Assembly: GCA_903813345.2 (NCBI GenBank) | Contig: CAIIXF020000002.1 | Location: 12,606,150 to 12,670,149, forward strand | DNA length: 64,000 nt | From: Owenia fusiformis | Lineage: Eukaryota > Annelida > Polychaeta > Sabellida > Oweniidae | Direction: 5' to 3' | Program-made: the position numbers and the translations under genes | Notes under the pieces: generated by a model | Told to the model about the DNA's origin: nothing | Databases searched by the model: none | What the model saw: the letters and a program-made list of their open reading frames with translations, nothing else | Shown here: piece after piece, positions 24,401 to 35,891 of the stretch | Position numbering within the stretch: the first letter of the stretch is position 1 | How the letters are laid out: each line of letters begins with the position of its first letter

Positions 24401-27400
24401 GGTGGCAATTGCGTGTAGAGAAGAGTGTCATTGAACTGCAGGTATTCCGCTATGGCTTGATAAGTGGGGGAGGTTCATCAGCAGCAAATACATCACACAT
24501 CCATGATAAGGTAACTATGGTTTAATAAGTGGGGGAGGTGCATCAACAGCAAATACATCACACATCCATGATAAGGTAACTATGGTTTAATAAGTGGGGG
24601 AGGCACATCAGCAGCAAATACATCACACATCCATGATAAGGTAACTATGGTTTAATAAGTGGGGGAGGCACATCAGCAGCAAATACATCACACATCCATG
24701 ATAAGGTAACTATGGTTTAATAAGTGGGGGAGGCACATCAGCAGCAAATACATCACACATCCATGATAAGGTAACTATGGTTTAATGAGTGGGGGAGGTG
24801 CAGCAGCAGCAAATACACACACATCCATGATAAGGTAACTGGTTTAATAAGTGGGGAAGGCGCATCAGCAGCAAATACATCACACATCCACGATAAGGTA
24901 ACTATGGTTTAATAAGTGGGGGAGGTGCAGCAGCAGCAAATACATCACACATCCATGATAAGGTAACTATGGTTTAATAAGTGGGGGAGGTGCAGCAGCA
25001 GCAAATACATCACACATCCATGATAAGGTAACTATGGTTTAATAAGTGGGGGAGGTGCATCAGCAGCAAATACATCACACATCCATGATAAGGTAACTAT
25101 GGTTTAATAAGTGGGGGAGGCACATCAGCAGCAAATACATCACACATCCATGATAAGGTAACTATGGTTTAATAAGTGGGGGAGTCACATCAGCAGCAAA
25201 TACACCACACATCCATGATAAGGTAACTATGGTTTAATGAGTGGGGGAGGTGCAGCAGCAGCAAATACATCACACATCCATGATAAGGTAACTATGGTTT
25301 AATAAGCGGGGGAGGTGCAGCAGCAGCAAATACATCACACATCCATGATAAGGTAACTATGGTTTAATAAGTGGGGGAGGCACATCAGCAGCAAATACAT
25401 CACACATCCATGATAAGGTAACTATGGTTTAATAAGTGGGGGAGGCACATCAGCAGCAAATACATCACACATCCACGATAAGGTAACTATGCTTTAATAA
25501 GTGGGGGAGGTGCATCAGCAGCAAATACATCACACATTCACGATAAGGTAACTGTGGTTTAATAAGTGGGGGAGGTGCAGCAGCAGCAAATACATCACAC
25601 ATCCATGATAAGGTAACTATGGTTTAATAAGTGGGGGAGGCACATCAGCAGCAAATACATCACACATCCATGATAAGGTAACTATGGTTTAATAAGTGGG
25701 GGAGGCACATCAGCAGCAAATACATCACACATTCATGATAAGGTAACTATGGTTTAATAAGTGGGGGAGGCGCATCAGCAGCAAATACATCACACATCCA
25801 TGATAAGGTAACTATGGTTTAATAAGTGGAGGAGGCACATCAGCAGCAAATACATCACACATCCACGATAAGGTAACTGTGGTTTAATAAGTGGGGGAGG
25901 TGCAGCAGCAGCAAATACATCACACATCCATGATAAGGTAACTATGGTTTAATAAGTGGGGGAGGCACATCAGCAGCAAATACATCACACATCCATGATA
26001 AGGTAACTATGGTTTAATAAGTGGGGGAGGCACATCAGCAGCAAATACATCACACATCCACGATAAGGTAACTATGGTTTAATAAGTGGGGGAGGTGCAT
26101 CAGCAGCAAATACATCACACATCCACGATAAGGTAACTGTGGTTTAATAAGTGGGGGAGGTGCATCAGCAGCAAATACATCACACATCCATGATAAGGTA
26201 ACTATGGTTTAATGAGTGGGGGAGGTGCAGCAGCAGCAAATACATCACACATCCATGATAAGGTAACTATGGTTTAATAAGTGGGGGAGGTGCAGCAGCA
26301 GCAAATACATCACACATCCATGATAAGGTAACTATGGTTTAATAAGTGGGGGAGGCGCATCAGCAGCAAATACATCACACATTCATGATAAGGTAACTAT
26401 GGTTTAATAAGTGGGGGAGGCGCATCAGCAGCAAATACACACACATCCACGATAAGGTTACTATGGTTTAATAAGTGGGGGAGGTGCATCAGCAGCAAAT
26501 ACAGCACACATTCATGATAAGGTAACTATGGTTTAATAAGTGGAGGGGGGTGCATCAGCAGCAAATACATCACACATTTATGATAAGGTAACTATGGTTT
26601 AATAAGTGGGGGAGGTGCATCAGCAGCAAATACATCACACATTCATGATAAGGTAACTATGGTTTAATAAGTGGGGGAGGTGCATCAGCAGCAAATACAT
26701 CACACATCCATGATAAGGTAACTATGGTTTAATAAGTGGGGGAGGTGCATCAGCAGCAAATACATCACACATCCATGATAAGGTAACTATGGTTTAATAA
26801 GTGGGGGAGGCACATCAGCAGCAAATACATCACACATCCACGATAAGGTAACTATGGTTTAATAAGTGGGGGAGGTGCATCAGCAGCAAATACATCACAC
26901 ATCCACGATAAGGTAACTGTGGTTTAATAAGTGGGGGAGGTGCAGCAGCAGCAAATACATCACACATCCATGATAAGGTAACTATGGTTTAATAAGTGGG
27001 GGAGGCGCATCAGCAGCAAATACATCACACATTCATGATAAGGTAACTATGGTTTAATAAGTGGGGGAGGCGCATCAGCAGCAAATACACACCCATCCTC
27101 GATAAGGTAACTATGGTTTAATAAGTGGGGGAGGCACATCAGCAGCAAATACATCACACATCCATGATAAGGTAACTATGGTTTAATAAGTGGGGGAGGC
27201 ACATCAGCAGCAAATACATCACACATTCATGATAAGGTAACTATGGTTTAATAAGTGGGGGAGGCACATCAGCAGCAAATACATCACACATTCATGATAA
27301 GGTAACTATGGTTTAATAAGTGGGGGAGGCGCATCAGCAGCAAATACATCACACATCCACGATAAGGTAACTATGGTTTAATAAGTGGAGGAGGCACATC

Positions 27401-30400
27401 AGCAGCAAATACATCACACATTCACGATAAGGTAACTATGGTTTAATAAGTGGGGGAGGTGCATCAGCAGTAAATACATCACACATTCATGATAAGGTAA
27501 CTTTGGTTTAATAAGTGGGGGAGGTGCATCAGCAGCAAATACATCACACATCCATGATAAGGTAACTGTGGTTTAATAAGTGGGGGAGGTGCAGCAGCAG
27601 CAAATACATCACACATCCATGATAAGGTAACTATGGTTTAATAAGTGGGGAAGGTGCATCAGCAGCAAATACATCACACATCCATGATAAGGTAACTATG
27701 GTTTAATGAGTGGGGGAGGTGCAGCAGCAGCAAATACATCACACATCCACGATAATGTAACTATGATTTAATGAGTGGGGGAGGTGCATCAGCAGCAAAT
27801 ACATCACACATCCATGATAAGGTAACTGTGGTTTAATAAGTGGGGGAGGCACATCAGCAGCAAATACATCACACATCCATGATAAGGTAACTATGGTTTA
27901 ATAAGTGGGGGAGGTGCAGCAGCAGCAAATACATCACACATCCATGATAAGGTAACTGTGGTTTAATAAGTGGGGGAGGTGCAGCAGCAGCAAATACATC
28001 ACACATCCATGATAAGGTAACTATGGTTTAATAAGTGGGGGAGGTGCAGCAGCAGCAAATACATCACACATCCATGATAAGGTAACTATGGTTTAATGAG
28101 TGGGGGAGGTGCAGCAGCAGCAAATACATCACACATCCATGATAAGGTAACTATGGTTTAATAAGTGGGGGAGGTGCATCAGCAGCAAATACATCACACA
28201 TCCCTGATAAGGTAACTATGGTTTAATGAGTGGGGGAGGTGCAGCAGCAGCAAATACATCACACATCCATGATAAGGTAACTATGGTTTAATAAGTGGGG
28301 GAGGTGCAGCAGCAGCAAATACATCACACATCCATGATAAGGTAACTATGGTTTAATAAGTGGGGGAGGTGCATCAGCAGCAAATACATCACACATCCAC
28401 GATAAGGTAACTATGGTTTAATGAGTGGGGGAGGTGCAGCAGCAGCAAATACACCACACATCCACGATAAGGTAACTATGGTTTAATGAGTGGGGGAGGT
28501 GCAGCAGCAGCAAATACATCACACATCCATGATAAGGTAACTATGGTTTAATAAGTGGGGGAGGCGCATCAGCAGCAAATACATCACACATCCATGATAA
28601 GGTAACTATAGTTTAATAAGTGGGGGATTCGCATCAGCAGCAAATACATCACACATCCATGATAAGGTAACTATGGTTTAATAAGTGGGGGAGGCGCATC
28701 AGCAGCAAATACATCATACATCCACGATAAGGTAACTATGGTTTAATAAGTGGGGGAGGTGCAGCAGCAGCAAATACATCACACATCCACGATAAGGTAA
28801 CTATGGTTTAATAAGTGGGGGAGGTGCATCAGCACCAAATACATCACACATCCACGATAAGGTAACTGTGGTTTAATAAGTGGGGGAGGTGCAGCAGCAG
28901 CAAATACATCACACATCCATGATAAGGTAACTATGGTTTAATAAGTGGGGGAGGCACATCAGCAGCAAATACATCACACATCCATGATAAGGTAACTATG
29001 GTTTAATAAGTGGGGGAGGCACATTAGCAGCAAATACATCACACATTCATGATAAGGTAACTATGGTTTAATAAGTGGGGGAGGCGCATCAGCAGCAAAT
29101 ACATCACACATCCATGATAAGGTAACTATGGTTTAATAAGTGGGGGAGGTGCATCAGCAGCAAATACATCCCACATCCATGATAAGGTAACTATGGTTTA
29201 ATGAGTGGGGGAGGTGCAGCAGCAGCAAATACATCACACATCCATGATAAGGTAACTATGGTTTAATGAGTGGGGGAGGTGCAGCAGCAGCAAATACATC
29301 ACACATCCATGATAAGGTAACTATGGTTTAATAAGTGGGGGAGGTGCAGCAGCAGCAAATACATCACACATCCATGATAAGGTAACTGGTTTAATAAGTG
29401 GGGGAGGCGCAGCAGCAGCAAATACATCACACATCCATGATAAGGTAACTGGTTTAATAAGTGGGGGAGGCACATTAGCAGCAAATACATCACACATTCA
29501 TGATAAGGTAACTATGGTTTAATAAGTGGGGGAGGCGCATCAGCAGCAAATACATCACACATCCATGATAAGGTAATTATGGTTTAATAAGTGGGGGAGG
29601 TGCATCAGCAGCAAATACATCCCACATCCATGATAAGGTAACTATGGTTTAATGAGTGGGGGAGGTGCAGCAGCAGCAAATACATCACACATCCATGATA
29701 AGGTAACTATGGTTTAATGAGTGGGGGAGGTGCAGCAGCAGCAAATACATCACACATCCATGATAAGGTAACTATGGTTTAATAAGTGGGGGAGGTGCAG
29801 CAGCAGCAAATACATCACACATCCATGATAAGGTAACTATGGTTTAATAAGCGGGGGAGGTGCAGCAGCAGCAAATACATCACACATCCATGATAAGGTA
29901 ACTGGTTTAATAAGTGGGGGAGGCACATTAGCAGCAAATACATCACACATTCATGATAAGGTAACTATGGTTTAATAAGTGGGGGAGGCGCATCAGCAGC
30001 AAATACATCACACATCCATGATAAGGTAACTATGGTTTAATAAGTGGGGGAGGTGCATCAGCAGCAAATACATCCCACATCCATGATAAGGTAACTATGG
30101 TTTAATGAGTGGGGGAGGTGCAGCAGCAGCAAATACATCACACATCCATGATAAGGTAACTATGGTTTAATGAGTGGGGGAGGTGCAGCAGCAGCAAATA
30201 CATCACACATCCATGATAAGGTAACTATGGTTTAATAAGTGGGGGAGGTGCAGCAGCAGCAAATACATCACACATCCATGATAAGGTAACTATGGTTTAA
30301 TAAGCGGGGGAGGTGCAGCAGCAGCAAATACATCACACATCCATGATAAGGTAACTATGGTTTAATAAGTGGGGGAGGTGCATCAGCAGCAAATACATCA

Positions 30401-33400
30401 CACATCCATGATAAGGTAACTATAGTTTAATAAGTGGGGGAGGCACATCAGCAGCAAATACATCACACATCCATGATAAGGTAACTATGGTTTAATAAGT
30501 GGGGGAGGTGCATCAGCAGCAAATACATCACACATCCATGATAAGGTAAAATATACTTTTAGAATTGAATTAATGGAAATGTTTTTAAAAAGTATAAAAG
30601 GGGAATTAATTTTAAAAAAGATACACCATGTATAAAAATATATTATTTAATGCAGCACATGATGGTACCGTCCCACAAATCCATAGTAAGTGTTGCCACT
30701 GGGATGTACCAATTATCGGGGCATAGCAAATTAGATGAATGATGCTACCTTATTTCTTCTGATCATTGCGGCATACATGTAATTATTATTTGTTTCAGAT
30801 TCATGAGATGACTCAGGCTGGAGGAAGATTGATCTGTGTAGAAATGACAGGGGCCCAACAAGGACCTAATATGTCCCAAGCCATGTCAGGATATGGCGGA
30901 GGTATGTCAATTCAGTTAAGTAGTGGAGTGATGTGTTTCTAATCTCCAGTAACTCAATTGTCCCTATCTTTCACATCCAGTTGTTACTGAGTTCATTTTT
31001 CGAATACACAAATTTATTCCACCTTAAAGACATATGTAACTCTCCTCTCTGTTCACTCCCCCTCTGTTCACTCCCCCTCTGTTCACTCCCCCTCTGTTCA
31101 CTCCCCCTCTGTTCACTCCCCCCTCTGTTCACTCCCCCTCTGTTCACTCCCCCTCTGTTCACTCCCCCTCTGTTCACTCCCCCTTCTGTTCACTCCCCCT
31201 TCTGTTCACTCCCCCTCTGTTCACTCCCCCTCTGTTCACTTCCCCCTCTGTTCACTCCCCCTCTGTTCACTCCCCCCTATGTTCACTCCCCCTCTGTTCA
31301 CTCCCCCTCTGTTCACTCCCCCTTCTGTTCACTCCCCCTCTGTTCACTCCCCCTTTGTTCACTTCCCCCTCTGTTCACTCCCCCTTTGTTCACTCCCCCT
31401 CTGTTCACTCCCCCCTCTGTTCACTCCCCCTCTGTTCACTCCCCCCTCTGTTCAATGTTCATTGATAATGATGTCACTTGTAAGTATTTATTACACGTCG
31501 TTTACACCATTGTTGCTTGATTTATAGCAAAAATATTGACATAATTCTTGAAGTCATATTTCCAGAAGCTTATCTATTCAAAAAACCTAACATATACCCT
31601 ATGTTGTGCACACGCCTATTTACCTAGCAATTTAATTATAAACTTTATTTTGAAAAAATAAATCTCAGAAATGTTAAATTTTCTAGCAAAAATCAGCTAC
31701 TCCTCCTCCATTCATTTACTCCGATTATCACATGTTCATGGAACACTGATACTTAAGTGCACAAGTAATTAAATGAATGAAAATAGAAATTTTAGTCATA
31801 TCATGTCTTTCTTATGTAGCTCTTATTTTATTTTCATTGTAGCATTTGGAGTTGATATGATGTTTAACATGCCACTCCACCCCAACCCCAAGTTGTATAG
31901 CTACCAGGCTGCTAATGTTCCTGTACCATACACTGTGCAAGCTGGCTTTTCAATGCCAAGGTTAGTACTCAATATTTATTTTGATTTTCTATTTCTATAT
32001 GTATTTTAATTTTATTTTGCCTAGCCTAGAGGTTATTCTTAAATTTCTCCCGCACAAAATTCATGCATACATGCTCAAATGCATATCGTTTATTTTCAGT
32101 TTTCAGTGCAATATTGACTGGAATGCCCAGTTTGGAAGCTGGCTGAATCAAGGCTGGAAACTCATTGAGATTTTCCTGGACAACTCCCAGTCACAGCAAA
32201 GTAACTACAGTAATATTTAAATAAATATAAAGTGGGGAATGTCTCTTCATTTAGTCATGCCGGGTAATTTTTAGGCAGACATTTTGGATTTCCCATCCTA
32301 AAATCTTGTCAAAAAGCTTGATGAATAATTTGAAAACTTCAGGGATGGTTCTAAGTGTAAAAAACTAGTTCCCAGTTAGGTAATACCTTTGTTAAAATAC
32401 TTCATTTTCAAAAGGCGAGGGAGTTGCATCTAGTGTTTTGATGTTTGATGTGGAAACTATGTACAAATATACATTTCTATGAAGATACTTGTATCTTTTG
32501 AAGCAGCCATGCCTCTTACAATAATTTTATGTTTTTAGGAACTGGGCTAATGTCTGCTGGAGGCACCCTTAACTCAATTTGGTGGTTTGAAAAAGAGAAT
32601 TCTCGACTGAATGATACAACTCCTTTGTACCAGGGAGCAATTATTCCATACGCTCATGAGATATCAGTAAGTTCTTATTCCACCAAACTTCAGGAGGGAT
32701 ATTTAGAGAAGCCATTTGTCCATCCATCATGTTGTCTGTCTGGACAAATAACTTGGCCTACCAGTTCACTATTTGGTTCAAATTTTATTGGTCGTTGCCT
32801 TTTGGGAATATTTGCATATAATAGGAATTTTCAGTATGGCCAGTAAATTCAAAATGGCCACCATATTTTGTGAAAAATATTATCTTTGATAACTATAACT
32901 ATACTAGGCTATAATGTGGCTATAATGTTCTATGGTATTTCAGTATTTAGACCTTTGCTTAAGAAGAAATTTTCAATATGGCTGCTTTATTATTTATATT
33001 ATATTTTTGAAAAATGTAAGCTTTGGTGACTCATACCAGTTAAAGAATTTAGTTCCATTTTATATGCTGATTTGGGACCTTTTTTGAATTTCTTCAAGAT
33101 GGCCACTGAATTCAAAATGACCACCATTTTTCAAAAAATGTAATCGTTGATCATTTTATACCAGTCAACAGACTTTGGTCAAATGGGAGTAGGACCCCTG
33201 TTCAAAAAGGTATTTTCAGTATGGCTGCTCAAAAAAATCATAAGATATAGTTTTTTATAACTCAAATACCTATTGTCAGATTTTGTGCAAATTCTAACTT
33301 ATCATGCCTTAGGGACATGAGACTTTGTACAAGAAGAAACTTTCTTGAATATTTTCCTGCTGAATGCAAAATGATAAGCAATTATTGTGTAAATGTGTCT

Positions 33401-33883
33401 TTGATAACTCAAATACCAATCAGGGAATTTGGTTCAAATATTATATACCGAAGCGTTTATGAAATATACGGGCCAGTTTGAAAATATCTTAGTGTGGCCT
33501 GTATATTTCATAAAGGCTTCATATAATATATTCTCCACATTTTCTTCATCATAAAATAAGGCTTGTTCATTTTTATATAGGCTGGTTTTGGCTCAGTAAA
33601 TGCAAAAAGCAGCTGGACACCAATTATTCAGGAAATGGGAAATAAAGGATGGGAACTGGCAACAATACTCCCAACTCCAACAATGTCTAGGAATGGTATG
33701 ACATCATTCTCCATGCATCTTCTGATGTTTTTCCAACGACCAATTATCTACGAGGCCCAGGGATATACAGCGCCCCCTGCTGAAGCTATGAGCGCACCCC
33801 CTCCACCTTCTTATAACGCAGTTGTCGACCAGAAACCAACAAATACAGCTGAGAAAAGTGAGTCGTCGGGTGTGCTCCGCTAG
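15273..33883 (+). CDS. Raftlin-like, N-myristoylated membrane-associated protein, eight coding exons
   Basis: Exons: 15273-15441, 23238-23430, 24384-24510, 30799-30901, 31843-31960, 32100-32200, 32539-32666 and 33581-33883. All have GT-AG borders, and the phases join into 1242 nt (413 residues). The N-terminus MGAASSKQ fits the N-myristoylation rule (Gly2, Ser6, Lys7). Two related segments, one with GWKLIEIF (~residue 255) and one with GWELATILPTP then MFFQRP (~337-366), resemble the raftlin family, lipid-raft proteins anchored by N-terminal acylation. The C-terminus is Pro-rich with PPPPSY (~386-391), a PPxY ligand for WW domains. No membrane span is seen. The family call rests on these motifs from memory, so it is probable, not certain; the exon structure is more secure. 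A tract ending in AG at 15265-15266 just before the ATG implies an upstream non-coding exon. Introns carry three minisatellites and a large palindrome. Confidence 0.75.
17049..17412. mobile_element. Element with perfect 18-bp inverted ends at the palindrome centre
   Basis: The left end cttaaggatgttccctgg has its exact reverse complement at 17395-17412. Both ends include TTAA, which could be a TTAA target-site duplication as in piggyBac-type insertions. It is ~364 bp with no coding. Confidence 0.75.
18197..18685. mobile_element. Foldback element inserted in the right palindrome arm
   Basis: The left arm aggggcggggtcaaaatatc, followed by gttcatatggagacgaaagt, is mirrored at 18640-18685 by actttcgtctccatatgaac and ttttgaccccacccct. 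The ~490-bp unit interrupts the arm between segments that pair with 15.7-15.86 kb and 15.92 kb. Confidence 0.78.
19258..19420. mobile_element. Hairpin-forming foldback element
   Basis: The arm at 19258-19322 (tgcaactttcagctcttgg, ggatcaacctacta) is mirrored at 19357-19419 (tagtaggttaatcc, gacagtcaaaagttgca). The loop is about 35 bp. Confidence 0.72.
19868..23237. repeat. 36/37-bp minisatellite reaching the 3' splice site of coding exon 2
   Basis: About 90 units of cagccatcatatatttccc plus agaaccattatattata. One-base length variants (gaacc or gaaacc) make units 36 or 37 bp. Each unit contains TATATTTCCCAG, which resembles a 3' splice site. The last unit changes to tatattttcag and serves as the real acceptor at 23237. 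A block of ~1.4-1.5 kb is duplicated within the array (offset 1492). Confidence 0.95.
23238..23430 (+). CDS. Raftlin-like gene, coding exon 2
   Basis: The acceptor tatattttcag is the last, T-rich unit of the 36-bp array. The donor is gtgagtagg at 23431. The phases (1 in, 2 out) match the neighbouring exons. It encodes QFGFGGQQLTSDIDQYY onward. Confidence 0.82.
23431..24383 (+). other. Intron between raftlin-like coding exons 2 and 3
   Basis: This is a 953-bp intron. From 24080 to 24180 there are short atattcaaattct repeats; otherwise nothing was recognised. Confidence 0.5.
24384..24510 (+). CDS. Raftlin-like gene, coding exon 3
   Basis: The acceptor is gtttcttctag. The exon ends CATGATAAG before gtaactatgg, in phase 0. 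Its last 61 bases plus gtaa form unit zero of the 65-bp array that follows. It encodes ERWQLRVEKSVIELQVFRYG and a Gly/Ser-rich end. Confidence 0.82.
24450..30549. repeat. 65-bp minisatellite made of an exon end plus its 5' splice site
   Basis: Unit zero (24450-24514) is the last 61 bases of coding exon 3 plus gtaa. The unit then recurs head to tail about 93 times until ~30549. Each unit carries catgataag/gtaactatgg (a few lose three bases, e.g. at ~24837 and ~29387, or carry gtaactgtgg). Units are 65 bp, with rare short ones. Variation is concentrated at a few positions (gcatcagc, gcagcagc, acatcagc; catgataag or cacgataag). The final copy runs into gtaaaatatac. Confidence 0.96.
30799..30901 (+). 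CDS. Raftlin-like gene, coding exon 4
   Basis: The acceptor is tttgtttcag and the donor is gtatgtcaa. It is 103 nt, phase 0 to 1. It encodes IHEMTQAGGRLICVEMTG and a Gln/Met/Gly-rich end. Confidence 0.85.
31045..31454. repeat. 15-bp pyrimidine minisatellite in the intron after exon 4
   Basis: About 27 copies of ctctgttcactcccc, some with one extra C or T. The plus (sense) strand is almost purely pyrimidine with GTTCA interruptions; the template strand carries a G4-5 run every 15 bases. Confidence 0.95.
31843..31960 (+). CDS. Raftlin-like gene, coding exon 5
   Basis: The acceptor is ttttcattgtag and the donor is gttagtac. It is 118 nt, phase 1 to 2. It encodes FGVDMMFNMPLHPNPKLYSY onward. 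Confidence 0.87.
32100..32200 (+). CDS. Raftlin-like gene, coding exon 6
   Basis: The acceptor tttattttcag at 32089-32099 keeps frame; the second AG seven bases later would not. The donor is gtaactac. It encodes IDWNAQFGSWLNQGWKLIEI. Confidence 0.87.
32539..32666 (+). CDS. Raftlin-like gene, coding exon 7
   Basis: The acceptor is ttatgtttttag and the donor is gtaagttc. It is 128 nt, phase 1 to 0. It encodes TLNSIWWFEKENSRLND onward. Confidence 0.87.
32674..33445. mobile_element. Degenerate copy of the 7.3-kb repeat element family
   Basis: It begins ttattccaccaaacttcagg, then gagggatatttagagaagcc, matching the family's left end. It continues with several decayed internal units (tttggttcaaattttat, caagatggccact). 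It starts seven bases after the donor of coding exon 7. Confidence 0.65.
33581..33883 (+). CDS. Raftlin-like gene, terminal coding exon
   Basis: The acceptor is tttttatatag; the stop TAG is at 33881-33883. It encodes the GWELATILPTP block and the Pro-rich tail with PPPPSY. Confidence 0.9.
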   Translation, partial: AGFGSVNAKSSWTPIIQEMGNKGWELATILPTPTMSRNGMTSFSMHLLMFFQRPIIYEAQGYTAPPAEAMSAPPPPSYNAVVDQKPTNTAEKSESSGVLR

Positions 33884-34175
33884 AAGCCTCATCATACTTT
33901 TTATCAACTTATGGTAGTAAAAAGTAGCATATCATTTAATTGACTTATCTTGCCTGATTTATGTTAACCTTGGTTTATGACTTGGATAAATTTTATTGTA
34001 ATTAACTTTATTTGGGGATTGAATGATTTTTCATCACAGCAAAATCACCACTAGATACACTTATACAACAATATATGGAAAAATCCCATATAAACATCAA
34101 GCAAGCCAAGCACTAAACACATTGAATTGATATATGGAATTGCACAGGGAAAAGATATTGGCCATGTTTGGAATC

Positions 34176-34181
34176 AATAAA
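34176..34181 (+). promoter_or_regulatory. Candidate polyadenylation signal, raftlin-like gene
   Basis: AATAAA lies 293 nt after the stop codon. Further hexamers at 34756-34761 and 36724-36729 could be alternative ends. Confidence 0.45.
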
Positions 34182-35780
34182 ACAAAATTAATGCTCTCAG
34201 TGCATCTTGCAGAGGAATTGAAATTTCGTTGCTGTGAAAGTGGTAACCCTGTTACATATCAACAATGAAAACTTTGTCTAACTATTTGTTCCTACATTAC
34301 TGAAGAAATTATTTTTATATATTAGTCCTATGTGCACCTTATATGCAGAGTATGCTGTACAATGTAAATTCAAAGGACAGGGTATTACTTAGTAAAATGA
34401 AAAGATATGTTATATTGAGAGAATGGCTATTAAATACTCGTAATGTAGTGTGGGAAGGGGTTGTTGCAATTTATTGTTCAATTCAATTTATTTCATAATT
34501 TCTTCTATAATATACAGTATAAAACATGCTGCTAGACACCCAATCTCCATATGCTACGGCGTAACAGAATTTTTATTTTAATTAGAATATTTTTAACTAT
34601 ACATATTGTATATATATATTTTACATCTTGTACTGTAAATGTTGCTGTTGAAATGTGATGAGATAAAACACCAGGTGGAGTATTATAATACAATATGATG
34701 GTGTTACAAGGTCAGGGTGTGATTTTTTGTTATTATTTTTCAACCTCAAAGGTGCAATAAAGGGTAGTGATGAGTTGAGGTCAACCTATTTTAGAGATGG
34801 TCAGATTTTTACAAAAAATCATCCCCTAATTACTTGTCAGGACTGAAATTTCAAAAAGGACCAAGAAAGACCTGAAAGATGGACATCCCTTTTTTCGATC
34901 TATTCGATTTAGGCATTTCTGCATTTTAAATCTAACATAACTTGCATATATGATCAAATATGACAAATATTTCTTTAGTTAATAGAATGATGACAAGGGG
35001 CACAATGACATTTTTATTGAAAAATGGCCACAGACCTGTTAAACTATCTATCCTCTGGCGTCATACGGATTGACAAGGAAGATTTATGTTTGTAATGAGC
35101 TCTCTTCAAATGATATGATATTTTTAAGATGTTTAAAAGATTATCTTTAGATCTGAGTGCAGTTGATTTTGTACAATTTTTATTTATATTTTGAATACCA
35201 TAGGGTTTTTATGTCACCAATGGTCTCCAACTTCTTTGTAAGCTGTAGTTGATGTTCAGAGCTGAGTGGTCAGTGTCTGTAACAAATTCTTACAACTTCC
35301 AATAACTTAACAAGTTCTCTTCAAAATTTTACTGTCAATATATGTTTACATGTTATGAGCATTTCTGCCAATATCTTGTTACCATGGCAACATGTTGACA
35401 TGTTGTCTTTTTCAATTTGTTTCAAATTTACCAATTTTTTCAAAATCTACATTCTTCTCAGAACTTCAAATCTGACTAGATATGACCTTTGGATGACCTT
35501 CAAGGACATTTGAAAATTCAATATGATTCTTTTCAAATTGATTTTTTGAATCCAAATTTCAGCCAGCTTAATGACAAAATACCGAAAAATAAAACTTTTA
35601 AGGTCAAAGGTTAAGAAGGTCAAAAAAGGTATTTTTTCAACTTGCTTTTTTAAAATCATCTGCAAGTTCTCAGAAGTTCAATTGTAACTTGAGATTTGAT
35701 CTTTGCTTCACTTTCAATGACCTAAAGTGAGTGACATTTTGTTGTGTTAATGCCTTGTACATTCCTGAGATTAGATTAGT

Positions 35781-35891
35781 CTTGCTTCGAGACTAGACTC
35801 CCCCTCCTATCTTATCTATTCTATCTATCTCCTTTCAGGAGCACACCCAAAGTAGATAAAGGGGGAGGGGGTCCAAGGTCTTGATGCAAGA
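35781..35891. repeat. Short foldback hairpin
   Basis: The left arm agtcttgcttcgagactaga and ctccccctcc pair with ggagggggtccaaggtcttg and atgcaagact. Arms are ~40 bp in a ~111-bp unit, probably a small MITE. Confidence 0.65.

Noticed and set aside
24450-30549. CRISPR-like array
   Set aside because: Units are contiguous with no unique spacers, and the host is clearly eukaryotic.
30971-31177. Antisense Gly/Arg/Ser/Glu-rich frame in the 15-bp array
   Set aside because: It is the complement of the pyrimidine minisatellite, open because the unit is 15 bp.
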